Shown here piece by piece: positions 35,049 to 45,893 of a stretch of 64,000 nucleotides of DNA; position 1 is the stretch's first letter; every line of letters begins with the position of its first letter. A model generated the notes under the pieces. The model saw only the letters and a list, made by a program, of their open reading frames with translations, was not told where the DNA came from and searched no databases. Location: assembly GCA_029448655.1 (NCBI GenBank), contig JACCLO010000004.1, positions 2,604,001-2,668,000 on the forward strand. The letters are read 5' to 3'. Origin of the DNA: Wolfiporia cocos (lineage: Eukaryota; Basidiomycota; Agaricomycetes; Polyporales; Phaeolaceae). Made by a program: the position numbers and the translations under genes.

Positions 35049-38000
35049 ATGTCGACAACTCTACCCCTCTTCTGGCATCTATCTTCACCATCTAAGGCGG
35101 AGCGTATTGATGCATCCGTAAAACTTGTCAGTGCACTCGAGCACTTCCAAGCTCAACACGCTCCGAAGGACTCATCGGGAACTTCTGAAGATGAGGAGGA
35201 ACCGCAAGACAAAAACACGACCAAGGGGGACGATCTGGACACCCTGAATGCGCAGGACGTGTCTTACTCCATACGGAGGCTTATACGCGGACTCGCAAGT
35301 CCGAGGGAGAGTAGTCGACTAGGGTTCGCTGTAGCTTTGACTGAGGTGAGTTATTCCTTTCTTCCACGAAACCCGTCTATGCGATTGACTAAATACGATT
35401 CGTAGCTTCTGTCTCGCATTGACACAGTCACCTGTTCCCAAATCAATGCGCTCATTATCGACTCATCTAAAACGCAAGGCTCGATGTCCGGGCAGGAGGA
35501 ACGAGACATGCTCTTCGCCCGTCTCTTCGGCTTCACATCCGTAATACAGTCTGGGCTACTCTTCCGCCAAACCCCTCTTCCTACCTCTGCATCTTCGTCT
35601 GCGTTGCCTGCAGATCTGTCTAGCTACAAGGACATCCTTGCACATCTTTTGGCTCTCGGCGAGAAGAAGTCATGGTTACGTGAAAGTGCATGGTGGGCTA
35701 TCAGCCTTGCGGCCGATGCGCTAGGTGCTTCTGATGTCCCTTGGAAAGACGATGCAGTCGAGGCTACTGTTGATGCCGTGTACGCCACACACAAGGGATG
35801 GACGCCAGAGAAGCTGGCGCTCACGCTCAAGTTGCAAGGGCAATACCCATCCCGTGATTGGGGAAAGTTGCTCTCGCCTATGTTTAAGGGTCCAGAACTG
35901 CTGGCTCCTGCAAATTTGATCACTATTGCTCGCATTCTGAAGGTCTGTGTATCATGCAGGATAATGCCTTGGATCTTGTAACATTCTCGCTCAGGAATCC
36001 TCCATCGATTCAGAGGAGGAGTCCGACGCTCCGAAAGAAGGCAGCTGGAAGCCTCAGATCCACTTCGCCTGGGATTTGCTACTCGACGCTCTCTTATCCA
36101 ACCCTGCTTCCGAACGTACTGCCCAGGGCTCATTCCCCGAGTTCTTCAGAATTGCTGTTGATGGTCAGTACGGATTTGTATCCAGAATGTATGTACCGCT
36201 CAAGCCCAGCCCACCGGTCAGAATCCCTGTTTGCTGCTACCTCATCCCCTGAACGGAAGTACTGGGGCTTCCAAGTCTTCCAAAAGGCCTTGCCGCGCGT
36301 CAGTTCCGCTGACATACCGATGTTATTCACGAAGAATTTCATGCGGTCCTGGATCAACCACCTTTCGAACAGTGATCGTTATCTACACAAGGCGGCCAGA
36401 CAGGTGGTGCGTAGCTATGTCCGATCTCCACTCTATGCCCGTATTCATTCACACTTGAACAGGCCGCAGATATACAGGCACATGTCAAGCAAAACCCTAC
36501 GCTGGGGTTCACTCTTATTCTCCAGCTTACTGGCGTACACGGCAGCCGTCAGTTTGATAAGCTGACCAAGACCAAGACAGTCGAGTCGATCCTGACTTCG
36601 ATGGACAAGGAGGGAATTCAGACTTATATCGACTACCTGCTCAAGCAAGTCGACGATGAGCAAACGTTCGTAATTCCGCGCTTGCATCGCGATACATCCG
36701 CCTGATCCAAATCACAGGACGGACGTTCAGGCGATCAATACGCGCCGTGCATGGATCATAGAACAGCTTGCGGCGCTTATTCGCAACGGGGCGATTCCCA
36801 AGAGCGATGAGTGGGTCCAGTCCGTTCTCGATTGGTTCACTGTGCACGGACTATTCATCATCAAGAAGAAATCGGAGAAGAGCTCCATTTCTGCAGTACG
36901 TCTATTCCGATCATGAACAGCGATGAACACTGTACTGAGTTATTCATCTCAGCTGCATAGTCTCCCTTCGCCTGTCTTCTCCGATGATCTCCGCAAGAGC
37001 TGTCGACAACGCCTCTTGAGTTCTTTGGCCGAATTGACGGGACATGCTACCCTCGTCTCTAACGGTCTGAGATTTCCATCCTGTACTTTGCTATAACACT
37101 GAAGCGTTTCTAGGCGACAACAAATCGACCAAGGTTCCGGCTGTGGCGTCCAATGGCGAATTCTGGATACGCCGGGTACTGCAGACAGTCGAACAACTTG
37201 AGCAGGACAGTAAACATGTTGACTCGCTGATTGAGGTCGACGAAGAAGTGCAGGAGCTACGCTCGAAAGCCCTGCGGACTGCCGAGCAGCTCAGAACAGT
37301 AGGTTGATGCTTAATCCAGGTAGTTTCCAGAGTTCAAGTCGGCCAATTTAGGTATCCGACGAACGCAAGGAATCCGCCAAGGGTGCTGAACTGCTCCTTC
37401 TGGCGACTCTTCTTCACCAGTACTGTGCCGACGAGGAGTTTGATGCAGACGTCCTTGAGGTGATATCTAATCCTGATATGTATCCGCCGTAGTCTGACAT
37501 GTGTCCAGAGCTGCATTGACGGCGCATCACGAATGTTCCTCTCGGAGAACAAGGGAAAGAAGAAGTCCAAGAAATCCACGGACGCGCAAGAGGCTAGCGA
37601 CGAATCTTTAGAGCCAGTTGATGTGCTTGTCGACAATGTCATTGGGTTCTTGGAGGAGGCCACTGCATACATGCGTGCCGTTGCAAATCAGGTGTTCACT
37701 CTGCTATCCAGCTCTGTGAAGGAGAGCACGATCCATCTGATTCTCACTGTGAGTCCTGCCCCTCTACTTTGCTGTCCCTTCGCTCACATATCTGTGCAGC
37801 AACTCGAACGACGCGATCCGGCTGAGCTGCTGGCACACGAGGACGAGGACGAGGAGATGGACGACGAGGACGAGGACGAAGACGAGGAGGAAGAAGATGC
37901 TGGGTCTTCAAATGATTCCAACGAAGACGATTCCGACGGTGATGAGGATGAGATGAATGTTGAAGAGGATCTGGAGCTTCGTCGAAAAATTGAAGAAGCA

Positions 38001-39262
38001 CTTCGCGTCAACGGCATAGAACCTACGACAGGCAATTCTGACGACGAGTCTGACGAGGATCTGATGGACGATGACCAGATGCTTGCCATTGACGAACAGC
38101 TTGCCGCAGCGTTCAAAGCACGCGCCAGAGAGAAGAAGGGCAAAGGTTCGAGACGTTTGTTGTCTCTTTACATGTCCGCTTACAGTTTGGTCCCCAGACG
38201 TCGATGCTCAGCGAGAAGCCACGCACTTCAAGAATCGTGTACTGGATCTACTCGACATCTACATGAAAAAGCAGCCGACAAGCCCTCTGATCGTGCAATT
38301 GATCCTGCCACTCCTCGATCTGGTATTGTTGACAAGCTCAGATGAACGGCAGCTAGCAGATAAAGCGGCCGGAGTTATCAGGTCTCGGATTGGCAAGGCA
38401 AAGGATACGCCATCGACCGTTGACAAGGACCGCGTCATTGAGGTTCTAGGGGAGATTCACTCGCGCGCCCGAAAAGCCGCTTCCTTCGACATTCTCATCA
38501 TCATCGGCCAGTGCAGTCTTTACGTTGTCAAGATGCTCCATCACATGAACCAGAATGAGCCCGTCCTCGAGGCATATAAGAGCTCACTCAATGACTTCGT
38601 GACGAGGAAGACGTCACGACTCAATGGCCAGTTCTTCCAAGAGTTCGTCCGCCGCTACGCAGATATTGCCTGGAATCTACGAGAAGATCTCCTAAAGGTC
38701 ACCGGCCAGGCCGTCAACGCGTATCGACAACTTCAAGCATTCCAGATGGTACAAACGCTACTGAATCAGCTTCCCAGCATTGTAGGTGCTATAATATCTG
38801 GTGAACCATATAATTCTCATTGGCTAGCAGGGGGATCGTCGTGAAGAAATTATTGCTTTCACCTCCAGTCTGCGCACAACGTTGCTCGAAATCATCCAAA
38901 GCGCATGCGGTGGTAACACACTCGCGGCCGCAGATATCAAGGAACTCCTCAAAGTAGCGATGGCTGGAGTTCGTCAGACCAAACGGGTTGCATCAACCGC
39001 AGAGATCTCCGCAATATGGGAGCCCGCACAATGGACAGCGTTGGCTTTGAAACTTGCTGGCAGCGAGCGGTTCAAAGCGTCAACAAGTCTCCAGTCGACA
39101 TGCAAACAGATCGCGCAGATGACGACACAGGGCAAGGCAGATCCTAATACCGATGCTGCTTCATCAAAACGGAAAGCTAGTGCGATGGGCGATGGAGAAG
39201 AGGAGACTCCAGCAGCAGATTCTAAGGCGAACCGGAAGAAGGCCAGGAAAAGTAAGATCTAA
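35049..39262 (+). CDS. POL5: DNA polymerase V/phi family, Pol5/MYBBP1A (rRNA synthesis factor)
   Basis: Despite its name, the Pol5/MYBBP1A family works in the nucleolus on rDNA transcription and ribosome assembly and is built of helical repeats. Thirteen exons (35049-35345, 35406-35942, 35995-36163, 36222-36406, 36463-36665, 36718-36895, 36953-37064, 37114-37298, 37352-37459, 37509-37748, 37800-38145, 38186-38781, 38831-39262) join in phase to 1,195 aa. The start segment LPLFWHLSSPSKAERIDASVKLV and RRLIRGLASPRESSRLGFAVALTE are typical of the family N-terminus. Helical repeats fill the middle. A long Asp/Glu-rich stretch follows, encoded at 37840-38090 (EDEDEEMDDEDEDEDEEEED), then a C-terminal helical part and a basic Lys/Arg tail likely for nucleolar retention. 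All exon phases close. Confidence 0.93.
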
Positions 39263-39290
39263 CGCACTGATGCGTAGATATGTCATATAT

Positions 39291-42200
39291 TCATATATGC
39301 CGGATATTTTTGACGAGGTTCTTGAGTTCGTCCAATAATGTGTGGGTCTCTAATGTCGAAGTGTCCTCGCTTCCTCGTAACAAGTGGATGAATCTCCGGA
39401 TCCTAGTAATGTCGTGTGAACAACGGCCAATTCACCCTATCGTCTACTACGTACCTGTTACGTCTCACGCGGTCTTTTACCAAGGCTCGCATGTTCTGCG
39501 ATTTGATGGATGCCAGCTGCAGTACCGATTCTGGGACTCCTGCTAGCCGACCACACTCTACCCCGAAGGATTCTTCTGTGATGCCTGATGTTAATCGATA
39601 CAGGAATGTCACCTCGCGCGTGCCATCGACCCGAGTCTCTTCGGTATAGCCCATATGCAAATTCTGTATCTGCTCTGGAAACTTGCGCTCCAGATCAGAG
39701 GCAACCTCAGGGTAGTGCGTGATGAACAGGGTTCTGCAATTGACGGTTTGCACCAAGTGTTGTAGGACAGCATGCGCGATCGCCATCTGAACAGGCAACC
39801 AATGTGAGTATGCAGAATGATTATGAGGAATGTAAGGTGGTACTCACGCCATCAAAGGTCGACGTTCCCCTGCCCAGTTCGTCCAAAATCACCAATGTCC
39901 TAGGAGTGGCCATCTGAATGATATCACTAGTCTCTTGCATCTCGACCATAAATGTTGATCGACCCCGCGCAAGCTCGTCCGCAGCTGAACGAGTTCTCAT
40001 GACATAAGTGTAAGAAGCTTAGAGGAAATTGCTCTTCGTACCGCCCATCCGAGTCAAAATACCATCAAGGGCCGCTAGCTTCATCGAACTTGCGGGGACG
40101 TACGATCCTATCTGTGCCATCTAGGGAAAGACCAGTTGTGGTTCAGCAGCCACGGCATGGATTAGGAGGCCATGCCACATACTATCGCGCACAGTGCTAT
40201 CATCCGCACAGTCGAGCTCTTCCCTCCCATGTTCGGACCTGTAATAATTTTGCTCCTGGGCTGCCCGTTGCCCATCACTATCGTGTTCGAGACAAATGGC
40301 TCCGATACAAGAGACTCTATCATCGGATGTCTGGCATCAACAATCTCTAAGATGTCGTCCTCAGTAAATTCGGGCTTCACATAGCCTTCTTGTAATGCTA
40401 TGCGAGCGAGACTGAGGAGGCAATCTGCGATCGCCAACTTGTTCACCGCATCCCTGAGCAGAGCATAGTGGTTCTGTATGATCTCTTGCAGGAAGGACAA
40501 GTATGCCCTCTTTGCCTCTGCAGCGAGGGCTTCCAGTAATTGATTACGTTGGTCGAGCTTCTCCCGGGCTTTGGGCGTGCGATAGCGCTGCAATGTCTTG
40601 GTACTTGCCAAGGTCAGTCCAGTCAAGTATAAGCTACGGTGAGGGCAAACAGAGTATAAATCAACGCACCTCGAGATGATTTGCCATGTCAGTGGTATAT
40701 CACGGTTCTCATTCTTGTTAATCTCGACAACATACTACGTGATGTTGGGTGATGGGTAGGCTCCTTTTATTTTTTAGAGTTAGTGAGACTGACCTCCTCT
40801 CCGTTCCAAGTGGTGTATGTTAGGGCAGGCTTCTTGATGGTTTTACGGACTGTCAGCTGAATTAGCATCCACGGACACCTAGCGAAACAGCAGCTCACTA
40901 TTTTTCAGCTCGTCCTTGAGTTCAGACTCGACTACCCGAATAGACTAAGTCACAAGTGTCACCTACCATTCCTGCGTCATCCGCACGTATTGCTCACCAT
41001 AGTCAAATCGTCAATTAAGGGGAACTTCTCAGGATCTATCCACAGCGCCTCCCTGTTCCCTTCTTTAGCCACTTTGAGCGAGATTTCCTGCAGAACTCCC
41101 TGCACCGGCTCTCTCAGCTTCGGTAGGGCGGAGATGATGTTATTCAAGAGAGGAGACCTGAAGGGCGGGCTCTGGGGGTTGACAAGAGGGAATGCCGTTG
41201 CGACTTCGTTGAATGCCGTCAGGAGGATCGCGAGTTCTTGGGGCGTGCACTACGACTCATACGTTCACCAGTATCTATCAGGGAGACATTAGCGTTACCT
41301 TGCCGTACTGAATCCGACATAGGCCTCTTGCGAGGTCCGGTAAACGCCTTAAGAGGTCGCGCAGCCTGGTCAACTTCGGCGACTCGTCCTGCAGGATCTC
41401 CTCTACGGCATCGATCCGTTCCCGTAGAATTCTACAGAATTCATGCGGAAGTTAGGAACGGCCAATCACATGCCAGGATCAATTAAGCGCACTTTGTATC
41501 CGTCAATGGCCTCCCTACCCAGCTTCTCAACAGCCTAGCACCAAACTTCGTCGTAGTCTGGTTCAGTATCCACAGCAGCGAGCCTTTCGCCGTAAAGTCC
41601 GTCTCGTTGCGATAAATCTCCCTGTTATTCGAAGAATATCTCACACATTAGTCTCCCTATGGCATAAAGAGCAGACTGACAGGTTCGTTAGTGTGTTGCT
41701 GTTAAGCAGCATGTGCGTTCGCTCGGCGAACCGGGCAAAGAAGCGCGTCTCGCGAAGCGCATCCTCAAGATCGAACGCGGTGAGGTACTGCACAGCAGTT
41801 GCCAACGCCACTGTCACGAGCTGGGGAAAGTCGGCCACAGCTGCCACGAGCTTGCCTACCGATCCTTGGTGAGCACAGCTTCGGCGACTGCAAGGGATTG
41901 CACGCACCGGAGTTGAAACTGTCCGACGCCACTGCCGACTTCGACTTGTCCGTGTAAAAGTCGGTGAGGTAGGAGAAGGCCTCCGTGTACGTGAGCTCGG
42001 CCTTGACACGCTCGATGCGAATCTTGTGGTCTGCATTCATGAAATCCGAGTTGGAGTGTCTGACGTGTTGAAAATCAATAGTAACCGATGAAAATGTGTG
42101 GAAGCGTACGGACTGGACGAAGTGTGTGATCAATTTCTCGCTGGGCCTGCTTAGCTTGCCGTCCGGAAGCAGGAGCTCGTAAGGCTTCGAATGAACCATT

Positions 42201-43693
42201 CTTGTCTGCGGATACCGATCAATCACGTTTCAATGTGATTCATAGCCATCATACCTCGAGCTCCGTGCGCATGTGATTGTCTGTCCGAAATCACGTCAGT
42301 AGACATGTTACAATAGGATGCTGATAATCACCTTCAAACTCGTCCCACACAACATCGCCCGTGCTAGGAGCAATAACAATCATCGCCATGCGCACACGCT
42401 CATCAGGGCCCATGCCGCCTTTGAGCTCTTCAACGAGACACATGAGAGGCGGCGCTGTGCTCGGGTCGAGTTCATCCACTGAGTTCAGCTCGTCCACATA
42501 ACTATGCGTCTCCGCTCAGCATCCTGGTTGCAGGTTTAGCTGATTATTGACTCACGTCGCTGCGGTGTACATGTGGGTTAACCCGCGTGTGAAGACGTCG
42601 TTCCGATTATCGCCAATCTTCTTGAGGGCAGCGGTCTCCGTCTGTTCAACGATGCCTACTTTGTGTCCTTGCGATAGAAGCCTTGTATTGTTGTGACATG
42701 TAGGTGTAGGGAGCGATGCATAGACTCACTTCTTCAGGTGAACGTTTCTGCGGTGCACGGGAACTGAGGCACACATGAAGTTTCGCGCCGGATAACACAT
42801 GATACCGAGCTCCTTAGCGGCAACCTGGCGTAATGATGATGTTGACCAAAGTTGCATGTATGAGGTAGAGTGGGGGGGATATTACTTTGGCATCCTCGCC
42901 ATAGAACTTCATTTTGTACCCAACCTCGACCATTAGAATGGTATCGGGATACTTCCTTTTTAGCTCGCGAATCTGGTGCTTTGAAGTGAGAGTCATATGG
43001 CGCATGCCTTCAGCGAGCACTGCTGACCTGTAGTTCCAGCGGAGTGTACGACTGCCCACTCGGACCAATTTCCACAGTCTTCTTCCCTTTTCGCTGCGCA
43101 GCGGTAGGAGCACTCTTCCCCTTCTTTGACTTACTCTTTGAGCCAGAGAACTTTTCCATCAGCTGTGTGAATCTTTCATCCATCTCTTCGTCAGATGCTC
43201 GACTAGGAGCCTCCTCTGTTCTCTGACTTGGGCCAGGTCCGGTCTCGTCCTCCTCTGCTGCAGCGGACGCAAGCAGATCCGCTTCATCGCGCTCAGATCG
43301 CCGGAAGAAGTCATCATCTCCTAAAAGAATGCGCCTCGCTCTGTCGTGGCGCCTTTGGTCTGCAGTGTTCGGAGCGCGAGTGGTTTGCGCGGAAGATATG
43401 GAGGCGGTGTCGAACCGCCACTGCTGCGAGAGGTCCAGGCCAGACCGCGCTTGTACATCACTTTGCTTCTGCAGTGACAGCCCCGAGTCAGAGCTGAAGT
43501 AGCTACTTGTAGTCCTGTTCCTTTTGCGTGAAGATGGGCTCTGCGAGGTCGACGGCATATCGTCGCCCGAGTCGACGGTCAGGTCGATCGGGGACTCATT
43601 ACGCCGCCTCTTAGACTGTGACTTTGGTGACTCTGAAGATTGAGTAAAGAAATGCGATATCCTAGTCTGTTTCTTTGGGCTCGATTGGGACAT
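39291..43693 (-). CDS. MSH3: DNA mismatch repair protein MSH3
   Basis: MSH3 pairs with MSH2 as MutS-beta to recognise insertion/deletion loops. Twenty exons on the minus strand: 43693-43028, 42978-42886, 42824-42730, 42681-42556, 42501-42332, 42280-42255, 42205-42114, 42059-41908, 41864-41681, 41621-41493, 41431-41299, 41249-40998, 40944-40899, 40849-40794, 40734-40670, 40603-40183, 40120-40042, 39984-39848, 39786-39455, 39402-39291, giving 1,121 aa with all phases closed. An N-terminal PIP box (QTRISHFF, residues 9-16) would bind PCNA. Then the MutS domain I block [20 protein letters not shown], the core with [28 protein letters not shown] and [15 protein letters not shown], Walker [10 protein letters not shown], Walker [16 protein letters not shown] and the switch THYPE. 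Nothing is missing. The donor at 42113 (GTCCGT) is weak, and a 54-nt in-frame retention there would also stay open. Confidence 0.95.
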
Positions 43694-43868
43694 TTTGCCA
43701 GGCAGCAAAGCCGATGATGGTCGTGGCAAGAAGCAAGTTGTTCTAGCGGCTACACATTACGAATTGACGCCACATCAGAAGCGCGACGCGACGCGACGTG
43801 GTCACATGCGCGCGAATACACCGGAATGTCGAGCGCTCACGTTTCGAGAGCCTCCGCCTTGCTCAGTC
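43694..43868. promoter_or_regulatory. 175-bp shared promoter of MSH3 (-) and ATP12 (+)
   Basis: The two start codons point apart with only 175 bp between them. This stretch must hold both core promoters and 5' leaders. No TATA box is seen. It contains a GCGACGCGACGCGACG run near 43780-43798. Confidence 0.6.
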
Positions 43869-44986
43869 ATGCAGGCTATACGCTTCGCCCGTCCCCTTCT
43901 GCCTGCTCTCGCCGCATCATGCAAGCGAGCACCTGTCCTAAAACAGCCGTTCCTACTTCGAACGCAGGCGACCGTCGCAGACTCAGGCCCTGCGGTCACC
44001 GCAACGAACCGTAAGGCCCGGGCGCATATTCGATTGGCAGCGGTACGCTGAGGCGCGCATTCTCCAGGTGCTGAGGCGACCCTGAAGCGGTTTTGGAAAA
44101 CAGTTGGCATTGAGGAGCGCGAGGATGCGTTTGCTGTAACACTGGACAAGCGTCCTCTGCGGACCCCCGGCGGGAAGCCACTTCTCTTACCAAGAAACAA
44201 GCGGCTCGTGGCTACTCTGATTGCGTCGGAGTGGGAGAATCAGGAGTCTTTGCTGAAGCCCCACACACTTCCTGTGGTATGTGAAGCTCAACGCCGTTTT
44301 GCCGGTATAAGCAGAATGGTCATAGACGTCTCTTGTGTCAAGAGCTATCGACGCGTTCGTGGATGAGCAGACCCGCAGTGAGGTCCGCGCCCAGCTGCTC
44401 AAGTATCTCGAGACAGACACAATATGGTATGGCGATGGTTTGCACTGATATTCTCTAGCTCACGTTATTGCAAGCTTCCACTCGAATGAGCCCGAAGTTC
44501 TCGTAAGTCTTCAGAAAGAGCACTGGAAGCCCCTGCTTGAATGGGTAAGATCAACGTATAACGTGGAAATCAGCACGACGGACTCGTTCCTCCTTGCTCC
44601 GCATCCTGAGGAGACTCTTAAAAAACTCGACGGGGTCATGAATAGCTTTGACTTGTGGCAAATGGCTGGTACGTGCCCATCCACGCTTTAGCGCCATGAC
44701 ATCACTCATTGAGACTGGGTAGCCATGGAACGCGCGACTTATACATCCAAGTCATTCTTGATAGCTCTCGCTCTCGTGACAAGGCGCATAACCGCTGAAC
44801 AGGCTGCACTCGCCTCGCATGTTGAAGTAAATAGCCAAATAGAGCGCTGGGGAGAGGTAGAGGACTGTCAGTATAGTCATTCATTTTCTTTTGCTTGCCA
44901 CTGATCCGCTCTCAGCTCATGACGTTGACTACCATGACGTTCGAAAACAACTTGGAAGCGCTGCTTGCTTGTTGTCAAACCTGTAA
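43869..44986 (+). CDS. ATP12: ATP12, mitochondrial F1-ATPase assembly chaperone
   Basis: ATP12 (ATPAF2) binds the F1 alpha subunit in the mitochondrial matrix and hands it to the assembling alpha/beta hexamer. Exons 43869-44010, 44068-44276, 44326-44426, 44475-44668, 44723-44866 and 44916-44986 join in phase to 286 aa. An Arg/Ala-rich N-terminus (MQAIRFARPLLPALAASCKR) looks like a mitochondrial presequence. Family blocks: RFWKTVGIEE, VTLDKRPLRTPGGKPLLLP, IASEWENQ, then LLKYLETDTICFH, HWKPLLEWV and a C-terminal SKSFLIALALV helix. It ends ACLLSNL. Confidence 0.93.
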
Positions 44987-45241
44987 CCTGCGATTCTAAT
45001 ACGCCTCTGCCTCGAATATACTAGCATAATGGTGACACTGCAACACGCCCGCTGTACTTCATGGCATCCGTTTTCTACGCTCAGCGAATGCGTAGATGTT
45101 CAGGAGGAAGTACTGCGGCAAAGCATACTGATTGTGAAACGCAGCTGGCCCGTGTATATTGACCACTGCATGCACAGGACTGACAGGCCTCTTCATGGAA
45201 AACGCTAAAAACTGGAACACCCCTTGGTCCACCCATGTATA

Positions 45242-45795
45242 CAGTTGAAGACCTCATAATGCATAACCTCATAATGCATAATGCCTCATAATGCATGACC
45301 TGACCCGGTCACCGACCTCGTTTGCGGGGATTTATGCATGGAATCTCATATCGCATAATGCATAAGCAATCAGGCAATTATGCATTAGTAGATCTGCCAT
45401 ATATAGTAATGAATATCTTATTTGAGAGCAAGATCCAAGCAAATAATCCAATTCTGGCTTGTGCAGCTCCTATTGCTGTCACAGTTCACCATTAAGCGCT
45501 TGTCCACGTGACACACAGCAACCGCTCGAGGCTGCAGGTTGCAGAAACAGATGGCATCTCGGTGCTCACGCTGCAGCAGTTGTGCAAATTCTCTGCTCAT
45601 CTTTACAAGGCTGACCTCAAATCAATGAAACAAGTAATACTATATAGATACTGGGGTACATAGCTATGTTATTTCTACGGAGTCACACTGGGTCACAGAA
45701 TGTGACATCTTGTGACAAATTTGATACTGCATAAGACCTCATAATGCATAAAGAAATCCGGTCACCATCATTATGCATTATGAGGTCTTCAACTG
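45242..45795. mobile_element. MITE, 554 bp, perfect 25-bp terminal inverted repeats, TA target
   Basis: The left end (45242..45266) begins CAGTTGAAGACCTCATAATG, and the right end (45771..45795) is its exact reverse complement over 25 bases. A TA dinucleotide flanks both sides (45240-45241 and 45796-45797). Ends starting CAGT and a TA target are typical of the Tc1/mariner/pogo superfamily, so I infer a non-autonomous member. Inside the left end the unit CCTCATAATGCAT recurs three times (45252-45297), and another copy lies near 45736. A CCGGTCACC motif occurs near both ends. The only open frame (45418..45600, minus, 60 codons) shows no transposase motif. The element sits between ATP12 and a decaying gene copy. 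Confidence 0.85.
45682..45716. repeat. Four 10-bp-phased GTCACA/TGTGAC hexamers inside the MITE
   Basis: GTCACA occurs at 45682 and 45692, and its inverse TGTGAC at 45701 and 45711. The spacing is about one helical turn, and the cluster is symmetric. It could be a protein-binding array or a cruciform-forming site. Confidence 0.6.
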
Positions 45796-45893
45796 TACCT
45801 CCAGAACTCAGAGAAAGATATTTATACAACATGAAGATCTAATTCAAACTAACCTACCTCTATCAGAGTGCCTCTCTTGCGGCAAGGAATGTC

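Noticed and set aside
42060..42113. Reading MSH3 straight through this 54-nt segment without an intron
   Set aside because: The frame is open, but the inserted residues break the alignment pattern of MutS proteins, while GTCCGT...GTCAG removes them in frame. RNA evidence would settle it.
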